The notes below the pieces were generated by a model that saw nothing but the letters and a program-made list of their open reading frames with translations, ran no database searches and was not told where the DNA came from. A stretch of 38,773 bases of DNA, from NCBI GenBank assembly GCA_017614155.1, contig JAGACK010000011.1, positions 1 through 38,773 of the forward strand, read 5' to 3'. The first letter of the stretch is position 1, and every line of letters begins with the position of its first letter. Positions 1 through 7,111 of this stretch are shown here, piece by piece. The translations under genes were made by a program, and so were the position numbers. Source of the DNA: Lachnospiraceae bacterium. GTDB taxonomy: Bacteria; Bacillota; Clostridia; Lachnospirales; Lachnospiraceae.

Positions 1-3
1 CCC

Positions 4-164
4 TTTTTCGTGACTTATATGGTACTTGAAAGTGCTCAGTACACAGGGATGCCGGTACATGGATGTACCGGCAAGGTCGAGATTTGCATGGATGCAAACG
101 GAGACCGGTCCCGTGACTGAACAAAAACCTCACGCACTTTCTTTGTACCATAGTCACGAAAAAA
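4..164. repeat. Branched inverted-repeat element (possible structured RNA or mobile-element remnant)
   Basis: The outer arms 4-35 and 134-164 are near-complementary: TTTTTCGTGAC and TATGGTAC on the left match GTACCATA and GTCACGAAAAA on the right, with small bulges. The enclosed part holds two further hairpins. One has a perfect 9-bp stem at 51-59/64-72 and the other a perfect 6-bp stem at 83-88/93-98. Both have the same TGGA loop, and a short GGTC/GACC pair (75-78/103-106) brackets the second. The whole can fold as a three-way junction. No convincing ORF lies in it. It could be an RNA, a double terminator or a small transposable element; I do not recognise it. Confidence 0.6.
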
Positions 165-213
165 CAGGCAAGAAAAACAGTACATACATCCCATATCTTT
201 CAAAAACTGAAAG

Positions 214-242
214 GGAGACAACAGGACCGTCCCCCTGTCCCC
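214..242 (-). repeat. REP-like 29-nt palindrome, single unit (locus 1)
   Basis: This is one minus-oriented unit of the family whose consensus has arm GGAGACA (1-7), core GGACGGTCC (11-19) and arm TGTCTCC (23-29). One arm has a T-to-C change, giving TGTCCCC on the plus strand. It ends exactly one base before the stop codon of the TetM-like GTPase gene. Confidence 0.9.
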
Positions 243-2243
243 CTACATCACACACGGCAGGTGCATGTGATCGCGTACTTCCCGCCATGAAACATTGACT
301 CCGGCGCCGTGCGAACAGAATACCGAATCAGCCGGCTCACTGATATCCCTTTCCGGATCATACCCGATAGACTCGATCACTTCCTTTGCATTATGACAGG
401 GACGGTAACCGCAGAACCTGAGGGAAACCTGACCCTCTCCTCTTGTAAACCTTCGGACTTCATCTGCATAATCAATACTTTCCGACAAGGGCGCCCTTCC
501 CCGTACGAGCCGGCATCCCTTCCTGACCGGACCTGCTTCGTCCGCCGTATCCGGGATGAACTCGCCTCCCATCCGCTCGATATCAGACATCGCCTTTCCC
601 ACGCAGTCCTCGGGAAGAAGGATGCCCAGTTCCTGCCACGGTTCAAGAAGCACACTCTCTGCCTGCATCAGTCCGCAGCGCACGGCTCGGTATGCCGCCT
701 GTCTGAAATCCCCGCTTTCGGTATGCTTCAGATGAGCCTTTCCGGAAGCCAGGGCGATCTTTACATCAGTAAGCTGCGAACCTGTCAGCACTCCATGAAA
801 GATCTTTTCGGAAAGCTGCGACATGATAAGCCTCCTCCAGTGCGGCTCCAGGATATCCGGCATGCATTCATCCGAAAGCTCGATCCCGCTGCCCGCTCTG
901 CCCGGTGTTATTATCACATGCACCTCCGCATAATGCCTCAGAGGCTCAAAATGACCTATGCCCTCCACTGGCGAAAGGATGGTCTCTCTGTAAAGTATCC
1001 TGCTCTTTGAAAAACCGATCTGCAGCCCGAAACGCTCTGCGGCAAGCTCCGTCAGTATCTCCGTCTGTACCTTTCCCATGAGCCTTAAACCGATCACCCT
1101 GTCTTCCTCATCCCATGTGATCGAAAGAGACGGGTCTTCTTCTTCAAGAATCCGCAGCTTTGGCAGCGCCACTGCAGGATCGCACCCTTCAGGCAGGATC
1201 ACATCACACCCAAGCACCGGCTCAAGCACAGGGCGCAATGGGAGACAGGGGGACGGTCCTTCTGTCTCCTTATCCTGCTCAAAAGGAGCCAAAAGAACCG
1301 TCCCCCCGGCCCCAAGGACATCCCCCGTCTTTGAAAGCGACAGTCCCGTGACAGCGGCGACCTCTCCGGCAGACAGCTCATCGACCGTCCTGAACTTCGC
1401 GCCCGAATACAGCCGTATCTGACTGACCTTTTCATTGTACTCCGGTATCAGGTCACGGACCGAAAGCTTCCCGCCGGTCACCTTCAGAAAGGTCAGCCTG
1501 GCCTGCTTTTCATCTCTTGCGATCTTGAAGACCTTTGCGCCAAACTCCTCTCCATAATAAGAACGTGGCGCATATCTTTGCAGTCCCGAAAGCAATCTTC
1601 CGATTCCCTCCATGCGCAGGGCAGAACCGAAATAACATGGAAAGAGCTTTCGGTTTGAGATCAGCTCCGTGATCTTATTATCATCTATAGGGCCGCTGCC
1701 CGAAAGATAATCCTCTGTCAGCGCTTCATCGCACAGGGCAAGCTCTTCCTGCATCTTTTCACCTGCAGGATCTTCATTGAAATCAAGGAAATTTCCGCCG
1801 AATTCTTCTGCGGCATTTATTATGAGCTTCTGTCTGTCCGCGCCGGGCAGATCCATTTTGTTGAAGAAGATAAAGACCGGTATCCTGTATCGGGAAAGCA
1901 GTTCCCACAGAGTCCTGGTGTGGCTTTGTATGCCGTCGCTTCCGGAGATGAGGAGGATCACGGCATCAAGGACACAAAGGACCCGCTCGGTTTCCGTGGC
2001 AAGATCGACATGCCCCGGTGTGTCGAGCAGAGTTATCCGCAGGTCTTCCCGCTCTATCAGCGCCTGTTTTGAAAAGATCGTGATGCCCCTGCTCTTTTCC
2101 TGCGGTTGCGTATCAAGAAATGCATCTTTATGATCCACTCGTCCTGCTTTGCGGATCATGCCGCTCTCCAGCAGCAGAGCCTCCGATAAAGTTGTTTTTC
2201 CGGCATCAACATGCGCCAGGATACCAAGAGTTAAATATCTCAA
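243..2243 (-). CDS. TetM/TetO-like ribosomal-protection-type translation GTPase
   Basis: The 666-aa protein belongs to the EF-G-related family that includes tetracycline ribosomal protection proteins. These bind the ribosome A-site region and hydrolyse GTP. G motifs are clear: AHVDAGKTT at 10-18, RGIT at 52-55, DTPGH at 74-78 and NKMD at 128-131. The EF-G-like domains follow, including YRETIL and a C-terminal FTRGEGQVSL segment typical of clostridial homologues. The start is TTG at 2243, with GGGAG about 9 nt upstream. Residues about 310-334 are encoded by an inverted pair of 29-nt palindromes (1241-1313) and have no counterpart in the family. They fall in the linker before PVLEPVL, where domain III begins. 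Whether it gives tetracycline resistance cannot be told from sequence; many chromosomal relatives are untested. Confidence 0.9.
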   Translation of the reverse strand: MRYLTLGILAHVDAGKTTLSEALLLESGMIRKAGRVDHKDAFLDTQPQEKSRGITIFSKQALIEREDLRITLLDTPGHVDLATETERVLCVLDAVILLISGSDGIQSHTRTLWELLSRYRIPVFIFFNKMDLPGADRQKLIINAAEEFGGNFLDFNEDPAGEKMQEELALCDEALTEDYLSGSGPIDDNKITELISNRKLFPCYFGSALRMEGIGRLLSGLQRYAPRSYYGEEFGAKVFKIARDEKQARLTFLKVTGGKLSVRDLIPEYNEKVSQIRLYSGAKFRTVDELSAGEVAAVTGLSLSKTGDVLGAGGTVLLAPFEQDKETEGPSPCLPLRPVLEPVLGCDVILPEGCDPAVALPKLRILEEEDPSLSITWDEEDRVIGLRLMGKVQTEILTELAAERFGLQIGFSKSRILYRETILSPVEGIGHFEPLRHYAEVHVIITPGRAGSGIELSDECMPDILEPHWRRLIMSQLSEKIFHGVLTGSQLTDVKIALASGKAHLKHTESGDFRQAAYRAVRCGLMQAESVLLEPWQELGILLPEDCVGKAMSDIERMGGEFIPDTADEAGPVRKGCRLVRGRAPLSESIDYADEVRRFTRGEGQVSLRFCGYRPCHNAKEVIESIGYDPERDISEPADSVFCSHGAGVNVSWREVRDHMHLPCVM
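1241..1313. repeat. REP-like inverted pair inside a coding sequence (locus 2)
   Basis: A plus-oriented unit at 1241-1269 is intact. The variable triplet at unit positions 20-22 is TTC. After a 15-nt spacer comes a decayed minus-oriented unit at 1285-1313. It still aligns over 29 nt without gaps and keeps GGAG and CCGTCC. The pair lies wholly within the TetM-like GTPase gene and introduces no stop codon. Confidence 0.9.
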
Positions 2244-2259
2244 AATGATCCACTCCCAG

Positions 2260-2368
2260 GGAGACAGGGGGACGGTCCTGTTGTCTCCTTTTTTCAGTCA
2301 AACCGTTAATTTCCAATGACCTGCGAAAAGGAGACAGTAGGACCGTCCCCCTGTCTCCCTCTGTCTCC
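2260..2368. repeat. REP-like convergent pair with conserved spacer (locus 3)
   Basis: The units are 2260-2288 (plus-oriented) and 2330-2358 (minus-oriented), separated by 41 nt. A further TGTCTCC arm repeats 10 bp beyond the right unit (2362-2368). The spacer begins TTTTTTCAGT and ends ATGACCTGCGAAAA, as in locus 4. It lies between the end of the TraX-like gene and the start of the GTPase gene. Confidence 0.92.
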
Positions 2369-2377
2369 CTCTGCTTC

Positions 2378-3121
2378 CTACAGACAGATATTCACATTTC
2401 CATAAACTAATAATCTGAGAATACCCAGCACTATCAAATGCAGCGGGTAATAAATGTAGAAAAACCACTTCATCCATTTTGCATTTCCACGTTCACCATT
2501 GTAAAGCTTGAGTACCGGATAGACCAACAGTATGCCCACCATTGAAAAAGCATAAACCTTGCTGACAAAGAAGTAGGAAACCAGTGCGTACACAAGAACC
2601 CACTGAATAATCTTTAGCATCTGTTTTTCCAGATTGCCACGATGCTCATGCATCCCAACAATTGCAAGGACAGCTATGCAGCTCCAATCAGCCGGAAATG
2701 CACTCCATATAAGAACGAACTGAATAATAAACTTCTGCCACGATTTAAGGGATGTGACATGATCGCCGATATATAGGACGACCACAGCGATAAAAAGCGG
2801 ATACATTACACTGGTCCTGTTGAAAATGTCTCCCTTAAAAGGATTTAGCTCAATTCCAAAGCCAAAACAATAAGCAAAATGCGATATAACCGCAAAGACC
2901 CCCAAACGCATCATATACTTCTTTACATCTTTGGTGTAATGATAACCCTCACAGATGAAGAACCACATGATAGGCGCAGTCAGTTTTCCGATAATATGAA
3001 GAGAAAAAGGCAATATCTCTGCCGGAAAACCGGGATAAAACAAATCTGTAAAATGATCGATTGTCATCGCCAATATGGCAATCAGTTTTAAGTGATTAGA
3101 GTTTAATACTTTCCTATCCAT
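2378..3121 (-). CDS. TraX-family integral membrane protein
   Basis: The 247-aa protein is very hydrophobic, with about seven to eight predicted membrane segments. The N-terminal part, with LKLIAILAMTIDH and a nearby IGKLTAPIMWFFICEGYHYT stretch, fits the TraX/acyltransferase-like family. The founding member acetylates F pilin. Most Firmicute members have no known substrate and are not linked to conjugation, and no conjugation genes are seen here. An extended -10 (TTGGTATAAT) lies upstream at about 3166-3171. A GGGAGG lies too far (about 34 nt) from the ATG, and the nearest Shine-Dalgarno is weak, so the start is less secure than for other genes. The gene is bracketed by palindrome loci 3 and 4. 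Confidence 0.8.
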   Translation of the reverse strand: MDRKVLNSNHLKLIAILAMTIDHFTDLFYPGFPAEILPFSLHIIGKLTAPIMWFFICEGYHYTKDVKKYMMRLGVFAVISHFAYCFGFGIELNPFKGDIFNRTSVMYPLFIAVVVLYIGDHVTSLKSWQKFIIQFVLIWSAFPADWSCIAVLAIVGMHEHRGNLEKQMLKIIQWVLVYALVSYFFVSKVYAFSMVGILLVYPVLKLYNGERGNAKWMKWFFYIYYPLHLIVLGILRLLVYGNVNICL

Positions 3122-3165
3122 TTCCAGTTCACATTCCAGTAAATTTAATTAAAATCCTCCCGAAG

Positions 3166-3174
3166 ATTATACCA
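3166..3174 (-). promoter_or_regulatory. Extended -10 promoter for the TraX-like gene
   Basis: Read on the minus strand, TGGTATAAT forms a TGn-extended -10 element about 45 nt upstream of the start codon. The -35 region is weak. Confidence 0.4.
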
Positions 3175-3225
3175 AAAACCTATTAAATATGCATCTTTCC
3201 TTATACCCCGTTTGGGGAGACGAGG

Positions 3226-3324
3226 GGAGACAGGGGGACGGTCCTGTTGTCTCCTTTTTTCAGTAAATTCTTTGATTTCCGATGACCTGCGAAAAGGAGA
3301 CAACAGGACCGTCCCCCTGTCTCC
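3226..3324. repeat. REP-like convergent pair next to the RAYT gene (locus 4)
   Basis: The units are 3226-3254 (plus-oriented) and 3296-3324 (minus-oriented), with a 41-nt spacer closely related to that of locus 3. The variable triplets of the two units are exactly complementary, so the pair can form a long perfect hairpin. An extra GGAGAC arm sits 10 bp outside the left unit (3216). The right unit ends 9 bp from the transposase stop codon. Confidence 0.93.
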
Positions 3325-3333
3325 CCCTCTCCC

Positions 3334-4065
3334 TCACTTCAACATTCGTTCAATCCGTTTTTTTGTGATCCCCGACAAACGCGAAAGCTGTCGTATGGAT
3401 ATTCCGGATTTTACCTGATGTTTAACCCATGCAGTTAGAAGTTCCTTTTCTGAATCTGACGGAACAGGATCCTCCTGGATATGTTGGATGGCCTCTCTTT
3501 CCGTCAACCGCGGGCGATAATCCGTATCTCTCCGAATTTGAGCAGAGTCATCTTCTGATAAAAAATCTGACAGTTTTTCATTTAACATTCCCCTGATAAG
3601 CCCTGTATCAGTGATTCCGTTTTTATTATACAGATATTCACGCGCACTACTGTAAGTATAATCCTCCGGTCGTTCACATATCCCCGCCCTGACTGGATTT
3701 CTGAGAATGTATCTCCAAACCTGCAAAAGATATGATTCATCCTCAACCGGCTCACTTTTGTACCGGCCCTGAAACAACGGCCCACAGCGCTCATATTTTT
3801 GATTATACCAATATACATAAGAATCACCGATCCTCCGAAAAACAGTCGACATCGGTTCCTGCCTGATCCTCATCAAAAGATGCAGATGATTCCCCATCAG
3901 GCAATACGCCAGCAATTCATAATTTGACATCTTCCTGCATCGTCCCAAAACTTTGATCATCTGATCAAAATCCTCTTCCTCAAAAAAAATCTGGTTACGA
4001 TTCACGCCTCGCAACATAACATGATAAGTGTCACTGCTGCTACGCATTCTTGCTTTTCGCGCCAT
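3334..4065 (-). CDS. REP-associated tyrosine transposase (RAYT, Y1/HUH family) with C-terminal HTH
   Basis: The 243-aa protein is a single-stranded-DNA transposase related to the IS200/IS605 TnpA fold. Visible motifs are HVMLRGVNR near the N-terminus, the HUH metal-binding pair His60-Leu-His62 in GNHLHLL, and the likely nucleophile Tyr119 in RYILRNPVRAG, the RAYT-type arrangement. After about residue 150 comes a tail ending in a helix-turn-helix (SIRQLSRLSGITKKRIERML). I chose ATG 4065 rather than the upstream in-frame ATG at 4170, because GAGGA lies 8 nt before it and the family similarity begins there. The gene is flanked by palindrome loci 4 and 5 and lacks IS200-type ends of its own. RAYTs are known to process REP hairpins, so these palindromes are inferred to be its substrate. 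Confidence 0.9.
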   Translation of the reverse strand: MARKARMRSSSDTYHVMLRGVNRNQIFFEEEDFDQMIKVLGRCRKMSNYELLAYCLMGNHLHLLMRIRQEPMSTVFRRIGDSYVYWYNQKYERCGPLFQGRYKSEPVEDESYLLQVWRYILRNPVRAGICERPEDYTYSSAREYLYNKNGITDTGLIRGMLNEKLSDFLSEDDSAQIRRDTDYRPRLTEREAIQHIQEDPVPSDSEKELLTAWVKHQVKSGISIRQLSRLSGITKKRIERMLK

Positions 4066-4176
4066 ACAACATTCCTCACAATCTTTAGAATAATAAAATC
4101 TTTTTGGAAAACGGGTGAAACACCCTTGAAAACACCGCCAAATGAATGAGGCAGTGAATCTGTACTTCAAGAACGA

Positions 4177-4205
4177 AGTCTATATTAAAAATTAAGCATT
4201 GTCAA
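4177..4205 (-). promoter_or_regulatory. Likely promoter of the RAYT gene
   Basis: On the minus strand TTGACA (4205-4200) is followed 17 bp later by TAGACT, or 15 bp later by TATAGA. The -35 box directly abuts palindrome locus 5, which begins at 4206. Confidence 0.45.
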
Positions 4206-4234
4206 GGAGACAGTAGGACCGTCCCCCTGTCTCC
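4206..4234 (-). repeat. REP-like single unit (locus 5)
   Basis: This is an intact minus-oriented unit. Its variable triplet is TAC, the same as the right unit of locus 3. TGTCAA precedes it directly on the plus strand, as it does the second unit of locus 6. It lies between the RAYT gene and the double-glycine-leader gene. Confidence 0.92.
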
Positions 4235-4363
4235 CCTCTCGGGTTGCGAGATGGTAATCTCACACAGCATGAAATTGAGATCGAAGATAAACTGAAGAGC
4301 TGGATGAACAACATATTTGGTGTTAAAATAAGAAAAACAAAAAAGGAAAAGGAGTTTAGAAAC

Positions 4364-4804
4364 ATGAGCACCAGGAACCTGACCCCTCTGAGCGATGACG
4401 CTCTGGAAGGCGTGGCCGGTGGCTTCGGCGAAGGCGGCACCATCTCCTCGGGCAGCTTTTCGTCCTCCACCGGCACAGGGCTGGACATCGTCGTCAACTG
4501 GACCGTTGCGGCAGACATGGCCGGCAATCATGAGCTGCAGGCCGTTGTCGGCACCAGCTCCAGCAACCTCTCCTGCAGTTCCATCGGCAACGGCGTGACG
4601 CTGATCGTCGGCGGCATGACCTATACCGCGTCCAGCAATGCCATCGATTACCATGGCAGCGGCACGGTCTACAACACGCTGGCGAGCTTTGTTATCCCCA
4701 ATGTTTACGGAACGATTAACGTTACGGCGATCTGGCGCTTCAACGATGTGTATTACGGCAACAGCATCGGCGAGATCACTGCCAGCGGCGTCGTCTACGC
4801 GTAA
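4364..4804 (+). CDS. Small protein with double-glycine leader (putative exported peptide or protein)
   Basis: The 146-aa protein starts at ATG 4364 with AAAGGAG upstream; an earlier in-frame TTG at 4244 is disfavoured. The N-terminus reads LSDDALEGVAGG at residues 9-20, the pattern of double-glycine leaders cleaved by C39-peptidase ABC exporters (LSxxELxxVxGG). The remaining roughly 126 residues are rich in Gly, Ser, Thr and Val with only one Cys. They look beta-rich and secreted rather than like a classical short bacteriocin. No maturation enzyme or C39 transporter lies in the window. The coding sequence is clearly richer in G and C at third positions than its AT-rich upstream region, which may mean transfer. 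Palindrome loci 5 and 6 flank it. The molecular function is unknown. Confidence 0.75.
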   Translation: MSTRNLTPLSDDALEGVAGGFGEGGTISSGSFSSSTGTGLDIVVNWTVAADMAGNHELQAVVGTSSSNLSCSSIGNGVTLIVGGMTYTASSNAIDYHGSGTVYNTLASFVIPNVYGTINVTAIWRFNDVYYGNSIGEITASGVVYA

Positions 4805-4808
4805 AGAG

Positions 4809-4874
4809 GGAGACAAAAGGACCGTCCCCTTGTCTCCTCTGTCAAGGAGACAACAGGACCGTCCCCCTGTCTCC
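4809..4874 (-). repeat. REP-like tandem direct pair (locus 6)
   Basis: Two minus-oriented units, 4809-4837 and 4846-4874, are separated by 8 nt ending in TGTCAA. This is the only locus with two units in the same orientation. It fills the gap between two convergent genes and could act as a terminator for both. Confidence 0.92.
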
Positions 4875-4878
4875 CTTT

Positions 4879-5514
4879 TCAGGAAGAGACTTCCAATTCC
4901 GCGTTTTTCAGCGTATAGTACCAGTTTTCTCCCTCCTGATATTTATCAAAAGTACCGGTGACACAGATCGTCTCACCTTCCCGGGGATAATCATCCGGAT
5001 ATGCATAGTCGTCCGTCAGTTCAAATTCGATTCCCTGCGCGCAGCAGGCAGTAGCATCCGTTATGATGCAGGCATGATAATACTTGTCCGTGGTCTCATC
5101 ATGATACACAGAATAAACCCCATCCATTTTCATTGTTTTTCCCAGGTAATCATCAGGACTGCACATCATGTTGTAAACCTCGGAATATACCATTGTGCTT
5201 GACAGAACTGTCAGGTCCACATCTATCCCGTCTTCGCTTTTTTGCTGTACGCCGTCCGGTTCGGCCCCCAAAACGACTTCCGGTTCGGACCCCGGGATAT
5301 CTGTCGGTTCAGATCCCTGAATGACTTCCGGTTCCGTTGCAGATCCTGACGGTTCATCAGCAGACTGTGAACTCATTCCCTCTTCAAGGACACTCTTAAC
5401 ATCACCGGTTTTATTAAACGACCTGTCTTTATTATTGTCATCTGCCCCACACCCTGCGCACAAAACGATAACCACCATGCAGGTCAGTATTCTTATTATC
5501 TTTTTTTTGATCAT
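4879..5514 (-). CDS. Putative lipoprotein, last gene of the zinc-uptake operon
   Basis: The 211-aa protein starts at ATG 5514. An N-terminal MIKKKIIRI and hydrophobic stretch lead to a lipobox-like LCAGC with acceptor Cys22. A low-complexity linker contains repeated GSEP/GAEP motifs. The C-terminal half (YLGKTMKMDGVYSVYHDE to YYTLKNAELEV) has the look of a small beta-barrel OB-type domain; this is a shape-based guess. The start lies 4 bp after the ZnuB stop, so it is translationally linked to the metal transporter and probably acts at the membrane with it. A longer frame starting at 5595 would overlap znuB and lose the signal peptide, so it was rejected. I do not recognise a specific family. 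Confidence 0.75.
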   Translation of the reverse strand: MIKKKIIRILTCMVVIVLCAGCGADDNNKDRSFNKTGDVKSVLEEGMSSQSADEPSGSATEPEVIQGSEPTDIPGSEPEVVLGAEPDGVQQKSEDGIDVDLTVLSSTMVYSEVYNMMCSPDDYLGKTMKMDGVYSVYHDETTDKYYHACIITDATACCAQGIEFELTDDYAYPDDYPREGETICVTGTFDKYQEGENWYYTLKNAELEVSS

Positions 5515-5518
5515 ATCC

Positions 5519-6352
5519 TTATCTTTCCCTGAATAATCCGATAATAAAACAGATCGCAAATACCGCTGCATCCACTGCAACAATGGTTGATCCAACCGGG
5601 GTGCCTGCCAGTATGGATATCACGATACCCGCAAAGGCGCTTATTACCGATAGTATCGCAGAGCACACCGTTACCTTCTTAAAGCTGTTAAATATCCTCA
5701 TCGCCGACAGCGCGGGGAAGATAATAAGGGCAGATATCAAAAGCGAACCCACCAGATTCATGGCAAGAACAATGATCACGGCGATGATGATCGCGATCAT
5801 CAGATTATAGGCATCTGTGTTTGTCCCGGTTGCCTTTGCAAAATCCTCATCAAAAGTCACAGCAAAGATTTTATTATAATAAAGGATAAAGATCAGTACA
5901 ACAATCACGGAAAGCGCCACGCAGAGCCACACTTCAAGAGGAGTCAGTGTCAGGATGGATGTCGATCCGAAAAGAGTGGAGCAGACATCACCCGACAGAT
6001 TTGAAGACGTGGAAAATATATTCATCAAAAGATATCCGAAAGCCAGCGCGGCAACCGATATCATTGCTATGGCCGCATCCCCTTTGATCCTTGCGTTTTT
6101 TCCTGTCCTGAGCAGCAGCACCGCGCTTATTACAGTGACCGGAAGTATGATCAGCATTTTGTTTGATAGCTGCAGAACCGCCGCAACAGACATCGCGCCG
6201 AAAGCCACATGCGAAAGGCCGTCCCCAATAAAAGAAAACCTCTTGAGCACAAGCGTCACACCCAGAAGCGATGAGCAGAGCGCGATGAGAACTCCGACTA
6301 TCAGAGCATATCTTACAAACGGATACTGAAGATATAAAACAAGTTTATCCAT
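5519..6352 (-). CDS. znuB: Zinc/metal ABC transporter permease (ZnuB-like)
   Basis: The 277-aa, very hydrophobic protein has about eight membrane segments. It belongs to the ABC-3 family of Zn/Mn/Fe permeases, with LKRFSFIGDGLSHVAFGA near the N-terminus and NLVGSLLISALIIFPALSA in the C-terminal half as family-typical stretches. It would form the membrane channel for the ion delivered by the ZnuA-like protein. The start ATG 6352 follows the ATPase stop with one base between. The frame is open further upstream to 6493, but that part overlaps the ATPase gene and has no family similarity. Confidence 0.92.
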   Translation of the reverse strand: MDKLVLYLQYPFVRYALIVGVLIALCSSLLGVTLVLKRFSFIGDGLSHVAFGAMSVAAVLQLSNKMLIILPVTVISAVLLLRTGKNARIKGDAAIAMISVAALAFGYLLMNIFSTSSNLSGDVCSTLFGSTSILTLTPLEVWLCVALSVIVVLIFILYYNKIFAVTFDEDFAKATGTNTDAYNLMIAIIIAVIIVLAMNLVGSLLISALIIFPALSAMRIFNSFKKVTVCSAILSVISAFAGIVISILAGTPVGSTIVAVDAAVFAICFIIGLFRER

Positions 6353-6353
6353 C

Positions 6354-7064
6354 TCAGGCTTCACCGCCTTTCTGTTCGGAAACAAAGGACTGTCCTTCGC
6401 TGCTTGCAAGATATTCCTCCCTTGTCCCAAAGAAAACCGTATCCCCGATATGCAGGATATGACTCGCGTAACGGAGCGCGGCCGCAATATCATGGGATAT
6501 CATTATGATCGTTACTCCTTCCGTGTTGAGTTTTGCTATCAGTTCATACATCTGGGAAGTGACAACCGGATCGAGACCGGCCACAGGCTCATCGAGCAGC
6601 AGCACTTTTCTTGTCGCACAGAGTGCCCTTGCAAGCAATACCCTCTGCTGCTGTCCGCCTGACAGTTCCCTGTAGCAGCGCCCGGCAAGATCGGATATTC
6701 CCATCCGCTCCATGTTCTCACACGCAAGAAGCTTTTCCTCTTTTTTGTAAAACGGTCTGAAGCCATATCTTCCCTGACACCCTGACAGAACGATCTCCAT
6801 CACGGATGCCGGAAAATCCTTCTGTACGACAGTCTGCTGCGGAAGATATCCGATCTCATTGGCAGCAAGGCCGTCACCAGTCAGTATCTGACCGCCGGCA
6901 GGTTTTCTTAAATGAAGCAGAGTTTTCATCAGGGTTGTCTTTCCTGAGCCGTTTTCTCCGACAATACAAAGATAATCACCCTGTTCAACAGAAAAATTTA
7001 GGTTTTTTACAATGATCTGTGATTCATATCCAAGCGACAGATCCGTTGCGGTAATAAAAGCCAT
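6354..7064 (-). CDS. znuC: Zinc/metal ABC transporter ATP-binding protein (ZnuC-like)
   Basis: The 236-aa ATPase has Walker A GENGSGKT at 36-43, the Q-loop in GYLPQQ, signature LSGGQQQR, Walker B LLLDEPVAGLD and the H-loop His in SHD. The length fits metal-type ABC-3 ATPases. It drives import through the ZnuB-like permease. It lies 47 bp after znuA and one base before znuB in the same operon. Confidence 0.93.
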   Translation of the reverse strand: MAFITATDLSLGYESQIIVKNLNFSVEQGDYLCIVGENGSGKTTLMKTLLHLRKPAGGQILTGDGLAANEIGYLPQQTVVQKDFPASVMEIVLSGCQGRYGFRPFYKKEEKLLACENMERMGISDLAGRCYRELSGGQQQRVLLARALCATRKVLLLDEPVAGLDPVVTSQMYELIAKLNTEGVTIIMISHDIAAALRYASHILHIGDTVFFGTREEYLASSEGQSFVSEQKGGEA

Positions 7065-7111
7065 TTTTTCTCCCTCAGCCCGGTGCGGCGATTCTTAAAC
7101 CGGTGCGTTTC

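Noticed and set aside
243-2243. Acquired tetracycline resistance gene
   Set aside because: The protein is only TetM-like. No mobile resistance context or leader peptide was seen, and the family includes untested chromosomal members.
3334-4065. Complete IS200/IS605 insertion sequence
   Set aside because: No TnpB, no IS-type subterminal hairpins specific to the gene, and motif order plus flanking palindromes fit a domesticated RAYT better.
4206-4234. Short proteins read through the palindromes (for example DRTVPLSP or GDGPVVSP motifs)
   Set aside because: The same peptide strings recur wherever the 29-nt unit is read in a given frame. They come from the repeat, not from a conserved gene.
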